The notes beneath the pieces are model-generated. The model was not told the DNA's origin and ran no database searches. It was given only the letters and a program-made list of their open reading frames with translations. A stretch of 64,000 nt of DNA from assembly GCF_004217555.1 (NCBI RefSeq), contig NZ_SHKW01000002.1:428592-492591 (forward strand). The letters run 5' to 3'. Origin of the DNA: Edaphobacter modestus. GTDB lineage: Bacteria > Acidobacteriota > Terriglobia > Terriglobales > Acidobacteriaceae. Shown piece by piece: positions 43,047 to 51,612 of this stretch; the stretch's first letter is position 1; each line of letters opens with the position of its first letter. The translations under genes and the position numbers were made by a program.

Positions 43047-43544
43047 ATGGCCAATAGCGAAAACAACGTCGGAAAGCCAACCTTGGAACCGCTTGCCCTT
43101 TCGAATTTTTTCTGCTTTGCGCTCTATTCCGCATCTCTGGAGATGACGAAGCTCTACCGCGGACTGCTGAAAGATCTCGGCCTCACCTACCCACAATATC
43201 TCGTCATGGTGGTGCTCTGGGAACAGAACGGACTCGCTGTGAAGGAAGTGGGAGAGCTGTTGCATCTGGATTCAGGAACTCTAACCCCATTACTCAAGCG
43301 GCTCGAAAAGATGGGACTGATCAAACGAGAGAGGAATTCAGAAGACGAGCGCAAAGTCTTGATTAGCTTGACGCGAACGGGGGATCACCTGCGAAAGAAG
43401 GCGCTTGGCATTCCAGGCAAGGTGTCTTGCTCACTTGGAATCAGTAGCAAAAATGCAGATGCCTTGCAGAAAGCCATCTTGAATGCTCGTGATCACATCA
43501 GAGCACACCGGAACTCATTCGACCCCGAACCAATCGAGTCATAA
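43047..43544 (+). CDS. MarR-family transcriptional regulator, OhrR-like
   Basis: 165 residues. The N-terminus LSNFFCFALYSASLEMTK carries Cys23 at the position of the peroxide-sensing cysteine of OhrR, and YRGLLKDLGLTYPQYLVM follows with a Tyr pair that contacts it. The winged helix (VKEVGELLHLDSGTLTPLLKRLEKMGLIKRERN) and wing basic residues are intact. It should be inactivated by organic peroxide and derepress its target. The palindrome at 41841 suggests control of the esterase-marR operon. The expected ohr partner is present only as a pseudogene at 34 kb. Confidence 0.88.
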   Translation: MANSENNVGKPTLEPLALSNFFCFALYSASLEMTKLYRGLLKDLGLTYPQYLVMVVLWEQNGLAVKEVGELLHLDSGTLTPLLKRLEKMGLIKRERNSEDERKVLISLTRTGDHLRKKALGIPGKVSCSLGISSKNADALQKAILNARDHIRAHRNSFDPEPIES

Positions 43545-43571
43545 CAATACTGAAGGGCGGATGGCATCAGT

Positions 43572-43871
43572 GTGGCGCTTCCAAGCTCCGGGAATTTATT
43601 GATCGGCTTGAGTACCCATCTCCCCTTGCGCACCAGTGACTTGCGTCGGAGCATTCCCGATATAACCGAGAGAATGCTGATCCGGCATCTCCATGACCTC
43701 GTTCGGGACGGAATCCTCATCCGGCATCAGGAGAACACCCTGCCTCCATGCGTGCGGTATTCGATCTCGAAGTATGGATGGACGCTGGTGCCAGTGCTGG
43801 AAACGATCTGCGCCTGGGGCCGTGTTCACCTTCAGCGTCCGAATCGCGCGCTCGCTGAATATCAGGCCTGA
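43572..43871 (+). CDS. HxlR-family regulator, N-terminally short
   Basis: 99 residues from GTG 43572. RTSDLRRSIPDITERMLIRHLHDLVRDGILIR and the wing YSISKYGWTLVPVLETICAWG are standard HxlR. The usual N-terminal part (a Cys-Pro-Val and GGKWT segment) is missing and replaced by LPSSGNLLIGLSTHLPL, so the gene is probably truncated. The start is 28 bases after the MarR stop. A defective repressor or relic is more likely than a working one. Confidence 0.55.
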   Translation: MALPSSGNLLIGLSTHLPLRTSDLRRSIPDITERMLIRHLHDLVRDGILIRHQENTLPPCVRYSISKYGWTLVPVLETICAWGRVHLQRPNRALAEYQA

Positions 43872-44145
43872 TTGAATTCGGCGGTTTCCGGATGGTCGAA
43901 ATTGCGCCGCACTCATTCTCAACGAGCGCATCATCACCAAGTCACTCACCGACAATGGAGCGCGAGCCACATGGCCGTAAAGTCGCCATCTCGTACAGTT
44001 GAGAGCCATGAACTACGTCACAAGCACTTCAACGGATAGCCGGTTTTACGGCCACCCAAAACACAGATCGATCTGAATAGATCAATGAGCGCTAAAACCC
44101 TGTTGTCGCCAGTTGAGGATTACTTCCAGTTAGCCCATCATCTTC

Positions 44146-44913
44146 TTAGCGCATAACGTAGCCGCCATCGACCGAAATCGACTGACCCGTAACATAACTT
44201 GCCGCCGAGCTGCAGAGCCAAAGGACAGCATCGGCGATCTCTTCCGGCCGCCCCATTCGTCCCATAGGCACGAGGGTTTCTAACATTGCTTTCAACTCCT
44301 CTCCCTGACCTTCAGCAATCATCTTGTCGGACATGGGTGTCTGGATCATGCCAGGGCACACGTCGTTGACGCGAATACCACGCGTTGCATATTCGAGAGC
44401 AGCGCTTTTCGTGAATCCGATTACTCCATGCTTCGCTGCATGGTATGTCCCGCGTCGGTTGCCACCGATAAGACCTCCAAGCGAAGAGCAGTTGACGATG
44501 GCGCCACTACCCTGCTCGCGCATCTGCTGAAGTTCGAACTTCATACAGCTCCAGACACCACGCAGGTTGATCGCCATCACCCGGTCGTAGTCATCGCGAG
44601 GAGAGTCAGCCGTCTCGGCGAGGATACCTTGAACGCCGGCATTGTTGTACGCTGCGTCGAGCCGTCCGAATGTCGCGACAGTCTGCTTCACCATTGCCTC
44701 TACCTGCGCGTCGTCCGATACGTCACATCGGACGGCCAGTGTCTTGTGACCTTTATCGGCGAGCACCTTGGCCGCGGCTTGTACATCCTTTTCATTCCAG
44801 TCCGCTAACACCACCGAAGCCCCTGCCTCAGCAAACGCCTTCGCTGTTGCAAGACCCAATCCGGATGCGGCGCCTGTCACGAGTGCCACTTTGTCTTCAA
44901 ACGATATGTTCAT
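44146..44913 (-). CDS. Short-chain dehydrogenase/reductase (classical SDR)
   Basis: 255 residues from ATG 44913, supported by GAGGAG six bases upstream. Cofactor motif TGAASGLGLA (about 12-21), the NNAG at about 90, catalytic Ser in NCSSLGG, Tyr-x-x-x-Lys as YHAAKHG and the C-terminal GQSISVDGGYVMR fit a classical SDR of glucose-1-dehydrogenase-like type. An Asp at the end of the second strand (LADWNE) favours NAD(H). Substrate unknown. It is divergent from the relic of an AraC gene that probably once regulated it. Confidence 0.92.
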   Translation of the reverse strand: MNISFEDKVALVTGAASGLGLATAKAFAEAGASVVLADWNEKDVQAAAKVLADKGHKTLAVRCDVSDDAQVEAMVKQTVATFGRLDAAYNNAGVQGILAETADSPRDDYDRVMAINLRGVWSCMKFELQQMREQGSGAIVNCSSLGGLIGGNRRGTYHAAKHGVIGFTKSAALEYATRGIRVNDVCPGMIQTPMSDKMIAEGQGEELKAMLETLVPMGRMGRPEEIADAVLWLCSSAASYVTGQSISVDGGYVMR

Positions 44914-44979
44914 GATCATCTCCTCATTTTCAAAGGCTTGCTGTTTCTCACTTCGTGAGCCGGTACTGCTCATCCGTAA

Positions 44980-45145
44980 CTTTTCCAAACCAGTTCACCG
45001 CTACTCCGCCGAGCTGCTCCTGCAGCGCCATGTGATGGACGGTCTCGATGCCACGAGCACTGCCTATGCGGTTGGCTACGAGAGCGTGAGCCAATTCAGC
45101 CGAGAGTACAGCCGATTCTTCGACCAACCGCCCATTCGAGACATC
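44980..45145 (+). pseudogene. AraC-family regulator, C-terminal remnant
   Basis: The plus-strand frame reads DATSTAYAVGYESVSQFSRE and YSRFFDQPPIRDI, the second helix-turn-helix of AraC regulators of the type adjacent to SDR genes. The first helix-turn-helix is not visible in the same frame and the sensor domain is absent. It starts about 65 bases from the SDR start, in divergent orientation. Confidence 0.6.
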
Positions 45146-45226
45146 AACGTTTTGAGAGACAGCAACGTCGCTCAGGCCAATGTCGCTGCTAAAGTTGTCT
45201 TGGGGCTACCGGCCAAACTCGAGGTA

Positions 45227-45281
45227 AGTTGCCGAATACCCAGCAAGTTACCGAAATGCTGCACCGGGGTTTTCGGCAACT
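45227..45281. repeat. Inverted repeat AGTTGCCGAA / TTCGGCAACT
   Basis: A perfect 10-base inverted repeat (45227-45236 and 45272-45281) with a related AGTTACCGAA between (about 45246-45255). It resembles the repeated motifs at IS21-like ends or a recombination site. No gene sits within it. Confidence 0.45.
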
Positions 45282-45367
45282 ACGAGACAATGTTCGTTAG
45301 TCCGCGGTCAGCGTTTCTAACCTCGATTAGTGAAAATCGCCGATGCCCTCATCGCCTTCAGCTTTAG

Positions 45368-45390
45368 GACGTCAAAGACGACGGTTTGTG
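45368..45390. repeat. Copy 1 of a 23-base repeat shared with the resolvase upstream region
   Basis: GACGTCAAAGACGACGGTTTGTG matches 50857-50879 at 21 of 23 bases, and further matching blocks follow (CAAATTGAATGAGACATGA here, CAACTAGAATATGACATGA there). The rest of the 45391-45685 gap shows no gene. Confidence 0.55.
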
Positions 45391-45685
45391 AGGCCCGCTA
45401 AATCGCCCCAAGAGCCATGTCAGAAACAAATTGAATGAGACATGACTTTCTCCCTTACCTCCGGTTCGATGGCAACGTATGTTGACTTCAATTGATCCTC
45501 TGATCAATCGGCCTGTCATTGCTTTTCAGCATCGAAAAGCGAAGGAGTACAGCCGTCGTCATTTGATACTGTCGGTTACAGGTTTATATTCTTGTAGCAA
45601 CCTTGCTGCACCGACCTCTGGCCGGTGTTGCCATCGTATTGCCACTAACCACCATGAGTAGTTGAACAGTGCCGAGATATGGGCT

Positions 45686-46153
45686 CTACTTGATGGATTT
45701 ATCTTCGAGGACGGTCCAACCTTGGGCCTTGCGCGCGGCCATTTCGCGCCCACCGGAGGGTACCGTACCTACACCAGCGGCAAGCTGGCTATCTTCCATG
45801 TGATTCGTCTTCATCGACGCGTGACACGCCACGAAGCTGACGTCCTTTTCCAGCGACTTCGAGACCTCGCTCGTCATTGGGTTGCCTTTGTCGATCAGCT
45901 TCAAACCATCGCCCGTCGCCAGAATCTCGACGTAGGTATCGTACGGTTTTGTGCTCGATACCATCAGGTCATTCGCCTTTTTCAGCGCGGCCTGCCAGTT
46001 CTCAGGGCTGCTGGTACCAACGTGGATAAGGACCTTTTGCGTTGGCTGGTTCTGCGGAGAGGCTGGAGCCGCGAGTGCGGCGCTCTGGGCGAGCAAACCT
46101 GCGGGAACCAGAAGCAACGAACAAAACCTAAACATCCAGTTACGACTTGACAT
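45686..46153 (-). CDS. DsrE/DsrF-like protein, exported
   Basis: 155 residues. A signal peptide (about 8-29, ending ALAAP) precedes a DsrE-like fold: KVLIHVGTSSPENWQAALKKANDLMVSS, YVEILATGDGLKLIDKGNP and VSFVACHASMKTN with the conserved Cys after the central strand. DsrE-type proteins handle sulfur or reactive sulfur species; the exported single-domain forms are poorly characterised. AAAGGAAA precedes ATG 46153. The gene has no obvious operon partner. Confidence 0.82.
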   Translation of the reverse strand: MSSRNWMFRFCSLLLVPAGLLAQSAALAAPASPQNQPTQKVLIHVGTSSPENWQAALKKANDLMVSSTKPYDTYVEILATGDGLKLIDKGNPMTSEVSKSLEKDVSFVACHASMKTNHMEDSQLAAGVGTVPSGGREMAARKAQGWTVLEDKSIK

Positions 46154-46519
46154 GTAGTTTCCTTTCAGTTGCGACCCTGTTTGCTCAGTTTAGCAGCTAC
46201 CTCCGGGGCACCGTACTTCTCTCGAACTTCAATGGCGGAAAGACGGCCTATCGATCGTTAGTACACTTCGTTCTCACAAAACGGGGCCTTAGAAATTGCA
46301 TTTCGCTTCTCCTTGTTTTTGCTTTTGCATGTCGTGGAACGCGGCATGTACATACATGCCGAACGCCTCCTGGCGAAGGCGGGGCGGCAAGGTGCAAGGG
46401 GAGCGGGTATCTCCCACCCGAAGCGAAGCGAAGGGCGAGCGTAGCGAAGTGATTTTCGGCACGAAAATTATGGGGAAACCCCTTGCGCCGCGCCAGGGCA
46501 GAGCCCTGAGCGTACTTAG
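46154..46519. other. Intergenic region with GCGAAG-rich low-complexity segment
   Basis: Contains ACCCGAAGCGAAGCGAAGGG and GCGAGCGTAGCGAAGTG (about 46419-46451), a short periodic GCGAAG/GCGTAG stretch typical of intergenic repeats, and no gene. Confidence 0.4.
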
Positions 46520-47301
46520 CACTTCCGTTACAAAACAGACCGGAGACATGGTTTACAGCGAAGCGCGACGGCTACGAATACTCAGCATTTGGGCACATAC
46601 GACGATGTTGTATGCCCTGGAAAGAGATTCAAATCATGGATCAACGTCTGCAGTTCTTATCGAGTTATCAGAAGGAAGAGATGTCGGTAGCGGACCTGTG
46701 CCGCGCGTACGGGATCTCGCGTCCTACGGCGTACCGTTGGATCAATCGCTACAACGAGACGGGACCAGAAGGACTCGTCGATCGCAGCAGCCGCCCGCAC
46801 AGCTGCTCGCACGCGACGCTCGAGCCGGTCGAGAACACGATCCTCGTGCTTCGTGCGAAGCATCCGTCCTGGGGCGCTCGGAAGCTCAAGGCAAGGCTGG
46901 AGATGCTACAGCCGGACGTGGTGTGGCCTGCAGCGAGTACGTTCGGCAACATCCTCAGCCGTGCTGGCCTAACAAGTCCTCAGAAGAAAAGAAAACGCAC
47001 CACGCCATGTTCAGAGCCGTTCTCTCGGGTCACCGGCCCGAATCAGCTTTGGTGCATGGACTTCAAGGGTTACTTTGCTACCGGCGACGGTAAACACTGC
47101 GATCCGTTCACCATCACCGACGCGCATAGTCGTTACTTGATCCGTTGCCAGATCGTCTCGCGCATGGACCTTAGCCAGGTACGGGCTATTTGTGATGCAG
47201 CTATGCGAGAGTACGGGATGCCAGCACGGATCCGATCTTGCGTTGAGCGCTTTGTGCGAGATGCTCAGCGCCTTGAGCGCCACGGCGTGTTTCAGCAGTA
47301 A
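46520..47301 (+). pseudogene. IS481-family transposase, truncated
   Basis: The reading frame from ATG 46612 gives 229 residues; complete members have about 330-390. The N-terminal helix-turn-helix is intact (SVADLCRAYGISRPTAYRWI), as are the linker WGARKLKARLE and the first catalytic Asp in PNQLWCMDFKGYF. After AAMREYGMPARIR the frame departs into unrelated residues, just where the second Asp (TDNG) should be. About 100 bases upstream, TTACAAAACAGACCGGAGAC looks like the left IS end. The right half has been replaced by the primase relic. Confidence 0.75.
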
Positions 47302-47329
47302 GAATGAAGTTCAAGACCTCAAGGTACAA

Positions 47330-47860
47330 GTTGATTGCAGTTCGTGAAGCCGGGAAGCCGTCCTAGCTCCTTCAGTCCGCCTCGCTGGCTTCATCGCCGT
47401 ACCGCTCGGCCAATGTCTGCGTGGCAAAGGTTCCGAGGAGCTTCGGAAACGCTCTCGGATGCTTGAGTCTAGGTGGAAGTTGCTGGCGCTGGTCTCGACA
47501 ACAGCCCACGGCTTGAAGGCGTCGGCCGAGAGCTTGGCGAGCGAGGTCTCGCAGAGATCGTCGAGGGTGGTGGCCCGATGGACGTATGTGGATGTGCGAG
47601 CCGTGGGCATTCCGGTACTGAGCAGAGAAAGCCTTTTGAGAACCGCCGCAGCCGAGATGCCGTCGAGTCCCGGAAGCATTCCACGCTCACTGAGGACACC
47701 GCCATCGGTGCCCTCGATAGCGCGGTGGGACAGCGTGCCACTCAGCCGTTCGGAACCGACGTTGAGTGTGCGGTGCATTCTCCGGCTTGATCGCACGCAC
47801 TGCAAACGTTTCTTGAAGCGCTGCAGGAACTCCGAGAGGAGGATGTTGCCGTCCTCCATG
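47330..47860 (-). pseudogene. RepB-type DNA primase of a mobile element, remnant
   Basis: The reading frame carries LDDLCETSLAKLSADAFKPW and AVVETSASNF, the core motif of RepB_DNA_primase proteins, then is shifted; the continuation in another frame reads HPRAFPKLLGTFATQTLAERYGDEASEAD and hits TGA where the copy at the right edge has Trp. GRLPGFTNC follows. Long blocks are near-identical in DNA to 63811-63980. A dead copy of the primase at 63408-64000. Confidence 0.75.
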
Positions 47861-47894
47861 TTGCAGACACCCGCAGGCGGAAGTTCCTTGACTA

Positions 47895-48630
47895 AAAGCC
47901 GTATCCGACTCGCGCGGCGTCATCGCCGCCGCTATGGACCAGCGCGGCTCCCTCCAGAAATCCCTTGCGAAAGGCTGGAGCCGACTGCATCAAGATCCTC
48001 CTCTACTACACCCCCTTCGAAAAGACCCCTGTCAACGATCTCAAGCACGCATGGATCGAGCGCATCGGCGATGAGTGCCTCGCTCACGACATCCCGTTCT
48101 TCCTCGAGACCGTCGGCTACAACGCTGACGGCGACGACGAAAAGTCCGTCGCCTACGCGAAGAAGAAGCCTGAGGTCGTCTCCGGTTCCATGGCCGAGTT
48201 CGGCAAGGAGCGTTACAACGTAGACGTCCTCAAGGTCGAAGTCCCCGTGGAGATGGCCTTCGTCGAAGGCACAAAATCCTTCAAGGGCGAGAAAGCCTAC
48301 ACCCGCGCAGAGGCGCTACAGCACTTCCGAGACGCGGAAACTATGACCCACAAGCCCTTCATCTATCTCTCGGCTGGCGTCTCGAATCCTGTCTTTATCG
48401 AAACCCTTGAGCTGGCCGGTGAGTCGGGAACCAAGTTCAACGGCGTTCTCTGTGGCCGCGCCACCTGGAAGGAAGGGATTCCCATCTTCGCCAAGCAGGG
48501 GACGAAGGCATTCCGCGACTGGCTGGAAACAACCGGCGTTGAAAACATCAATAACGTCAATCAAGCTCTTAAGGCTGCCAGCCCCTGGTACCTCAAATTC
48601 GGCGTCAACAGCCTCGAAGCTCTCGGCTAA
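47895..48630 (+). pseudogene. lacD: Tagatose-1,6-bisphosphate aldolase (LacD type) with internal deletion
   Basis: An N-terminal piece (VSDSRGVIAAAMDQRGSLQK, about 47895-47969) is joined out of frame to the C-terminal two-thirds, an open 221-residue frame from TTG 47965: AGADCIKILLYYTPFEK, SFKGEKAYTRAEALQHFRDA, PFIYLSAGVSNPVFIETL and NGVLCGRATWKEGI. About 100 residues between them are gone. The surviving part has the Schiff-base Lys region of class I LacD aldolases, but barrel strands are missing, so activity is unlikely. A terminator follows the stop. Confidence 0.75.
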
Positions 48631-48649
48631 TCGGACTACACAATAGAAT

Positions 48650-48690
48650 GCGGCGGACTTTTAGGGTCCGCCGCTTCTTTGTTTTTATTT
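48650..48690 (+). terminator. Rho-independent terminator after lacD
   Basis: GCGGCGGAC (48650-48658), loop TTTTAGG, GTCCGCCGC (48666-48674), then TTCTTTGTTTTTATTT. A nine-base GC-rich stem with T-rich tail. Confidence 0.85.
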
Positions 48691-48746
48691 GGACTACGTG
48701 CATCGTCTGTAAATTTACTGCTCTCGGTACAACGTCGAAAACTTGT

Positions 48747-48785
48747 AAAAAAAAGAGCGGGGCCGACGGGATTGCAGCCCCGCTC
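48747..48785 (-). terminator. Rho-independent terminator after the STAS gene
   Basis: On the minus strand GAGCGGGGC (48785-48777) pairs with GCCCCGCTC (48763-48755) and a run of eight T follows (48754-48747). It ends the anti-sigma/STAS operon. Confidence 0.85.
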
Positions 48786-48795
48786 CTGCGAAAAC

Positions 48796-49161
48796 TTAAA
48801 CCACCGACTCGCTCACGCGGGAGCGATACCGCAGGTGGAGCTTATCCATATCCACATTCACAACCTGCCCATTGTGTTCGAGGCGCTCAGTCCAGTTCTC
48901 AATCACCTCGATGCAGGCGTGATCGATGTAACGAAGATTCGCGCAGTGCACATGCACGGTGGGACTATCCGGCTTCACCTGGTCAAGAGCGTGGGTGATC
49001 TTCGGAATCGAAATGAACGTACCGATTCCGGAAAGATGGACATGTGTATCTTTGCCCTCTTCCACCACCTTAGCTTCCAGATGTGTCACCGTATACAGCA
49101 GCCGCATCAGCGACAGCCCCACGCCAACCATCACCAGCTGGTTCTGCAGCCTACGATTCAC
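48796..49161 (-). CDS. STAS-domain protein, possible SulP C-terminal fragment
   Basis: 121 residues from GTG 49161. A hydrophobic helix (QLVMVGVGLSLMRLLYTVTH) leads into a STAS domain: HVHLSGIGTFISIPKITHAL, VHVHCANLRYIDHACIEVIENW. The helix-plus-STAS order is that of the end of SulP-type anion transporters, so it may be a cut-down transporter end. Yet its start overlaps the stop of the zinc-finger gene (GTGA, 49158-49161) with GGAAAG just upstream, and it has its own terminator, so it may be expressed as a membrane-tethered STAS protein. The usual phospho-Ser site (DSSG-like) is replaced by DHAC. Confidence 0.65.
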   Translation of the reverse strand: MNRRLQNQLVMVGVGLSLMRLLYTVTHLEAKVVEEGKDTHVHLSGIGTFISIPKITHALDQVKPDSPTVHVHCANLRYIDHACIEVIENWTERLEHNGQVVNVDMDKLHLRYRSRVSESVV

Positions 49162-49445
49162 TCTTTCCGTATGGGCTTAATCGCCCGGCTTCCGAAGATC
49201 ACATCGTCGATCTTATGAGATGTCTCTGTCGTCGCCTTTATGATTCGCTCGCGTAAAGCGTCGGAAGCGATACAAAGAGGTTTTGATCTACGTAGCATGT
49301 TCGACAAATCTACCTCACCCTCAACCTGCTGCCTGCAAGCCGCGCATTCTTGTAAATGAGCGATAAATTCTTCAAGGTCTTGACAGCTTAGCTCCTTGTC
49401 AACATAGAGCTGAATTTTAATGCTGTACTCATCGCATCCCTTCAT
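49158..49445 (-). CDS. Zinc-finger anti-sigma factor (ZAS/zf-HC2 domain)
   Basis: 95 residues. The first 45 contain the anti-sigma zinc motif His-x-x-x-Cys-x-x-Cys in HLQECAACRQQVE, with the upstream Cys in KGCDEYS. No membrane helix follows, so it is a soluble type. Such proteins hold an ECF sigma factor inactive. No sigma-factor gene is next to it in the window; the gene coupled to it encodes a STAS protein instead, an unusual partner. Start ATG 49445 is preceded by GAGGGGA. Confidence 0.82.
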   Translation of the reverse strand: MKGCDEYSIKIQLYVDKELSCQDLEEFIAHLQECAACRQQVEGEVDLSNMLRRSKPLCIASDALRERIIKATTETSHKIDDVIFGSRAIKPIRKE

Positions 49446-49865
49446 TTACATCCCCTCTCGACGCCTCAAATAGTCGGTGGACCTTCCCATAAACGGTCCC
49501 AGAGGCTGCCGCGACCTCTCTTATCGGTGGAGTTCCACCAACCCGAAATTTTAACAATCAGCTCGATCATCGGAAATTACATATTCCTGTTATCAGGCTC
49601 AATGAAACACAGCTTCCCGATACCAGCTTTATGTAGTTGGCGGTTCTTAAGCAGATGACTACGATCACCTCAAGCGATCGGCCACTCGGCGGAGAACTAT
49701 GTGCTCGCTCTTGCTGGCATCGATCCCATCGCGTACATCTTTGCGGCGGCTTCTGGATCAGCAGTGCTGGGATTTGCGGGGCCAGAGAATCAATATCGGA
49801 CTGACCGCGTCAAAAAATCAGATCCGCAAATACAATGAACAACCTGAACGGAAGGATTACTCAAT
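49446..49865. other. Intergenic, no gene recognised
   Basis: 420 bases between the divergent anti-sigma and YceI genes; it must carry both promoters, but no convincing -35/-10 pair was identified. A possible frame at 49699-49947 overlaps the YceI start and lacks support. Confidence 0.4.
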
Positions 49866-50423
49866 ATGTCTACAAGCACATTCGCTCCTGCCTCCACAAT
49901 CACCTGGAAGATCGACCCTGCGCATTCCCGTGCGGAATTCAAGGTGAAGCACATGATGATTGCGAACGTTAAGGGCAGCTTCAGCGGCCTGACAGGGACT
50001 CTGATCGAGGACACTGCCGATCCAAGCCGCAGCCAGGTAGAAGCCATCATCGATATCAGCTCGATCAGCACCGGGGATGAGCAGCGCGATGCGCACCTAA
50101 AGAGCGCTGACTTCTTCAATCACGAGCAGCATCCGGTGATGACGTTTAAGTCCACGACGATCGAGAAGAAAGGCGACGAGGAGCATGCAGTAACGGGCGA
50201 CTTGACGATTCACGGTGTCACTAAGCCGCTGACGTTCATTGTGGAAGGGCCCAGCGCACCAGGCAAGGACCCGTGGGGTAACACTCGCATTGGGCTCTCC
50301 GCGACGGCGAAGATCAATCGCAAGGATTTTGGCTTGACCTGGAACGCTGCACTTGAGACCGGCGGGATTCTGGTTGGCGAAGACGTGCAGATCTCCCTGG
50401 ACGTTCAGTTCATCAAGGCGTAA
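49866..50423 (+). CDS. YceI-family lipocalin-like protein
   Basis: 185 residues, full length. Starts STFAPASTITWKIDPAHSRAEFKVKHMMIANVKGSFSGLTG, the classic YceI opening, then DEQRDAHLKSADFF, HPVMTFKST and GDLTIHGVTKPLTF. YceI proteins form a beta-barrel that binds long isoprenoids such as polyprenyl compounds. No signal peptide is visible, so this is the cytoplasmic form. GGAAGGA lies before ATG 49866. A perfect hairpin terminator follows. Confidence 0.93.
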   Translation: MSTSTFAPASTITWKIDPAHSRAEFKVKHMMIANVKGSFSGLTGTLIEDTADPSRSQVEAIIDISSISTGDEQRDAHLKSADFFNHEQHPVMTFKSTTIEKKGDEEHAVTGDLTIHGVTKPLTFIVEGPSAPGKDPWGNTRIGLSATAKINRKDFGLTWNAALETGGILVGEDVQISLDVQFIKA

Positions 50424-50455
50424 TGCAGCGGTGTCGCGAAGTTGGCGCGCATAGC

Positions 50456-50484
50456 GAAGGCGCAGTGATGATCACTGCGCCTTC
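50456..50484 (+). terminator. Terminator after the YceI gene
   Basis: GAAGGCGCAGTGAT (50456-50469), G, ATCACTGCGCCTTC (50471-50484): a perfect 14-base stem with almost no loop, followed by GTCTCGATTT. It can work in either direction. Confidence 0.7.
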
Positions 50485-50856
50485 GTCTCGATTTCACTTC
50501 TGCCCTGTTTTGACTTCACTCATTAGCTACGGGCCGCAACGAAACCCCGGCACGCATGCGTACAGAGCTTTTCCTGCAGAAGATGCAATTTCCGCATGCA
50601 ATGGTAAAGGGCACGACTACGCGGTCACCACGCTTGAGATTGGTGACCTCTTTGCCCACTTCTCTACGATTCCCTTAACTCACATCTAGCGTTCGCTGAG
50701 CCCCAGAAAGGAGGCCGCCTCCGTCACCGTTTGCCGTCCTACAAGTACCTCACTCAAAACCTCTATACGCTGCAAATCTCTGGTGCTCATTCTTATCAGG
50801 CCCATCCCTAGAACATGACATTTCAATACTCTGCTGGGTATGGGCGATCCGGGTAC

Positions 50857-50904
50857 GACGTCAAAAACGACGGTTTATGGAACGTTTGCGAGCCGTCTTT
50901 TGAC
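50857..50904. repeat. Repeat copy 2 and possible resolution/crossover site
   Basis: GACGTCAAAAACGACGGTTTATG (50857-50879) repeats the 45368 block. GTCAAAAACGACGG and CCGTCTTTTGAC (50893-50904) form an imperfect dyad 85-130 bases upstream of a serine recombinase gene, the usual place of a res site. The rest of 50485-50988 shows no gene. Confidence 0.5.
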
Positions 50905-50988
50905 ACGAGTTCTGAATCCTTCTAAATCATACCACAACTCACGTCAAAAACAACTAGAATATGACATGATTTGTGATATCTTTTTCTC

Positions 50989-51612
50989 ATGGTTATTGGA
51001 TACGCTCGCGTCTCGACGGACGACCAGACGAACGCGGCCCAGCTCACGGAGCTGAAGAAGGCCGGTTGCAAAAGGATCTACGAGGAGAAGATCAGCGGCC
51101 GGAATGTCGATCGACCTGAGTTGACCCGGTGCCTTGACCGGCTGGATGAGGGAGACACGCTCGTGGTGTGGCGTCTTGACCGTCTGGGAAGATCGTTACC
51201 CGACTTGTTGGAGATTGTGAATACTCTTCAGCGGCGCAAGGTCGCTTTCGTCTCGCTGAAAGAGAAGTTCGATACGAGCCATGCCGCAGGTCGCTTGATC
51301 TTTCACGTCTTCGCATCGCTGGCCGAGTTTGAAAGGGAACTGATTCGAGAGCGGACTATGGCGGGGCTGGCCGCCGCCAAAGCTCGCGGGCGGCTGGGAG
51401 GACGCAAGCCGAAGCTGGCGAAGGACCAGATGAACAAGATCCGCTCATTGTGGGATGGCAATCAGTATTCGAAACACGAACTCGGAGCGATGTTTAATGT
51501 GTCGAAGTCCACCATTGATCGCATCGTTAGGCCGGGACCGGTGAAGCTAAAAGTTACTGCGAAAGCGAGGAAGTCGAAAAGAACATCAATCAGGCCGAGG
51601 GGAGGGAAGTGA
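50989..51612 (+). CDS. Serine recombinase (resolvase/invertase family)
   Basis: 207 residues. The catalytic domain starts MVIGYARVSTDDQTNAAQL with Ser9, includes GRNVDRPELTRCLDRLDEGDTLVVWRLDRLGRS with the active-site arginines, and a long E-helix. A resolvase-type helix-turn-helix is seen at about 158-180 (YSKHELGAMFNVSKSTIDRIV). The C-terminus is Lys/Arg-rich. No Shine-Dalgarno is visible before ATG 50989. The stop overlaps the next start, forming a cassette with a small protein and an HNH protein. Likely part of a small mobile unit. Confidence 0.93.
   Translation: MVIGYARVSTDDQTNAAQLTELKKAGCKRIYEEKISGRNVDRPELTRCLDRLDEGDTLVVWRLDRLGRSLPDLLEIVNTLQRRKVAFVSLKEKFDTSHAAGRLIFHVFASLAEFERELIRERTMAGLAAAKARGRLGGRKPKLAKDQMNKIRSLWDGNQYSKHELGAMFNVSKSTIDRIVRPGPVKLKVTAKARKSKRTSIRPRGGK

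Noticed and set aside
46399..46460. GCGAAG periodic stretch as a CRISPR or tandem array
   Set aside because: Units are only about six bases and irregular, with no spacer-repeat alternation.
47459..48223. 254-residue plus-strand frame over the primase and lacD relics
   Set aside because: Ser/Arg-rich shadow crossing two unrelated pseudogenes.
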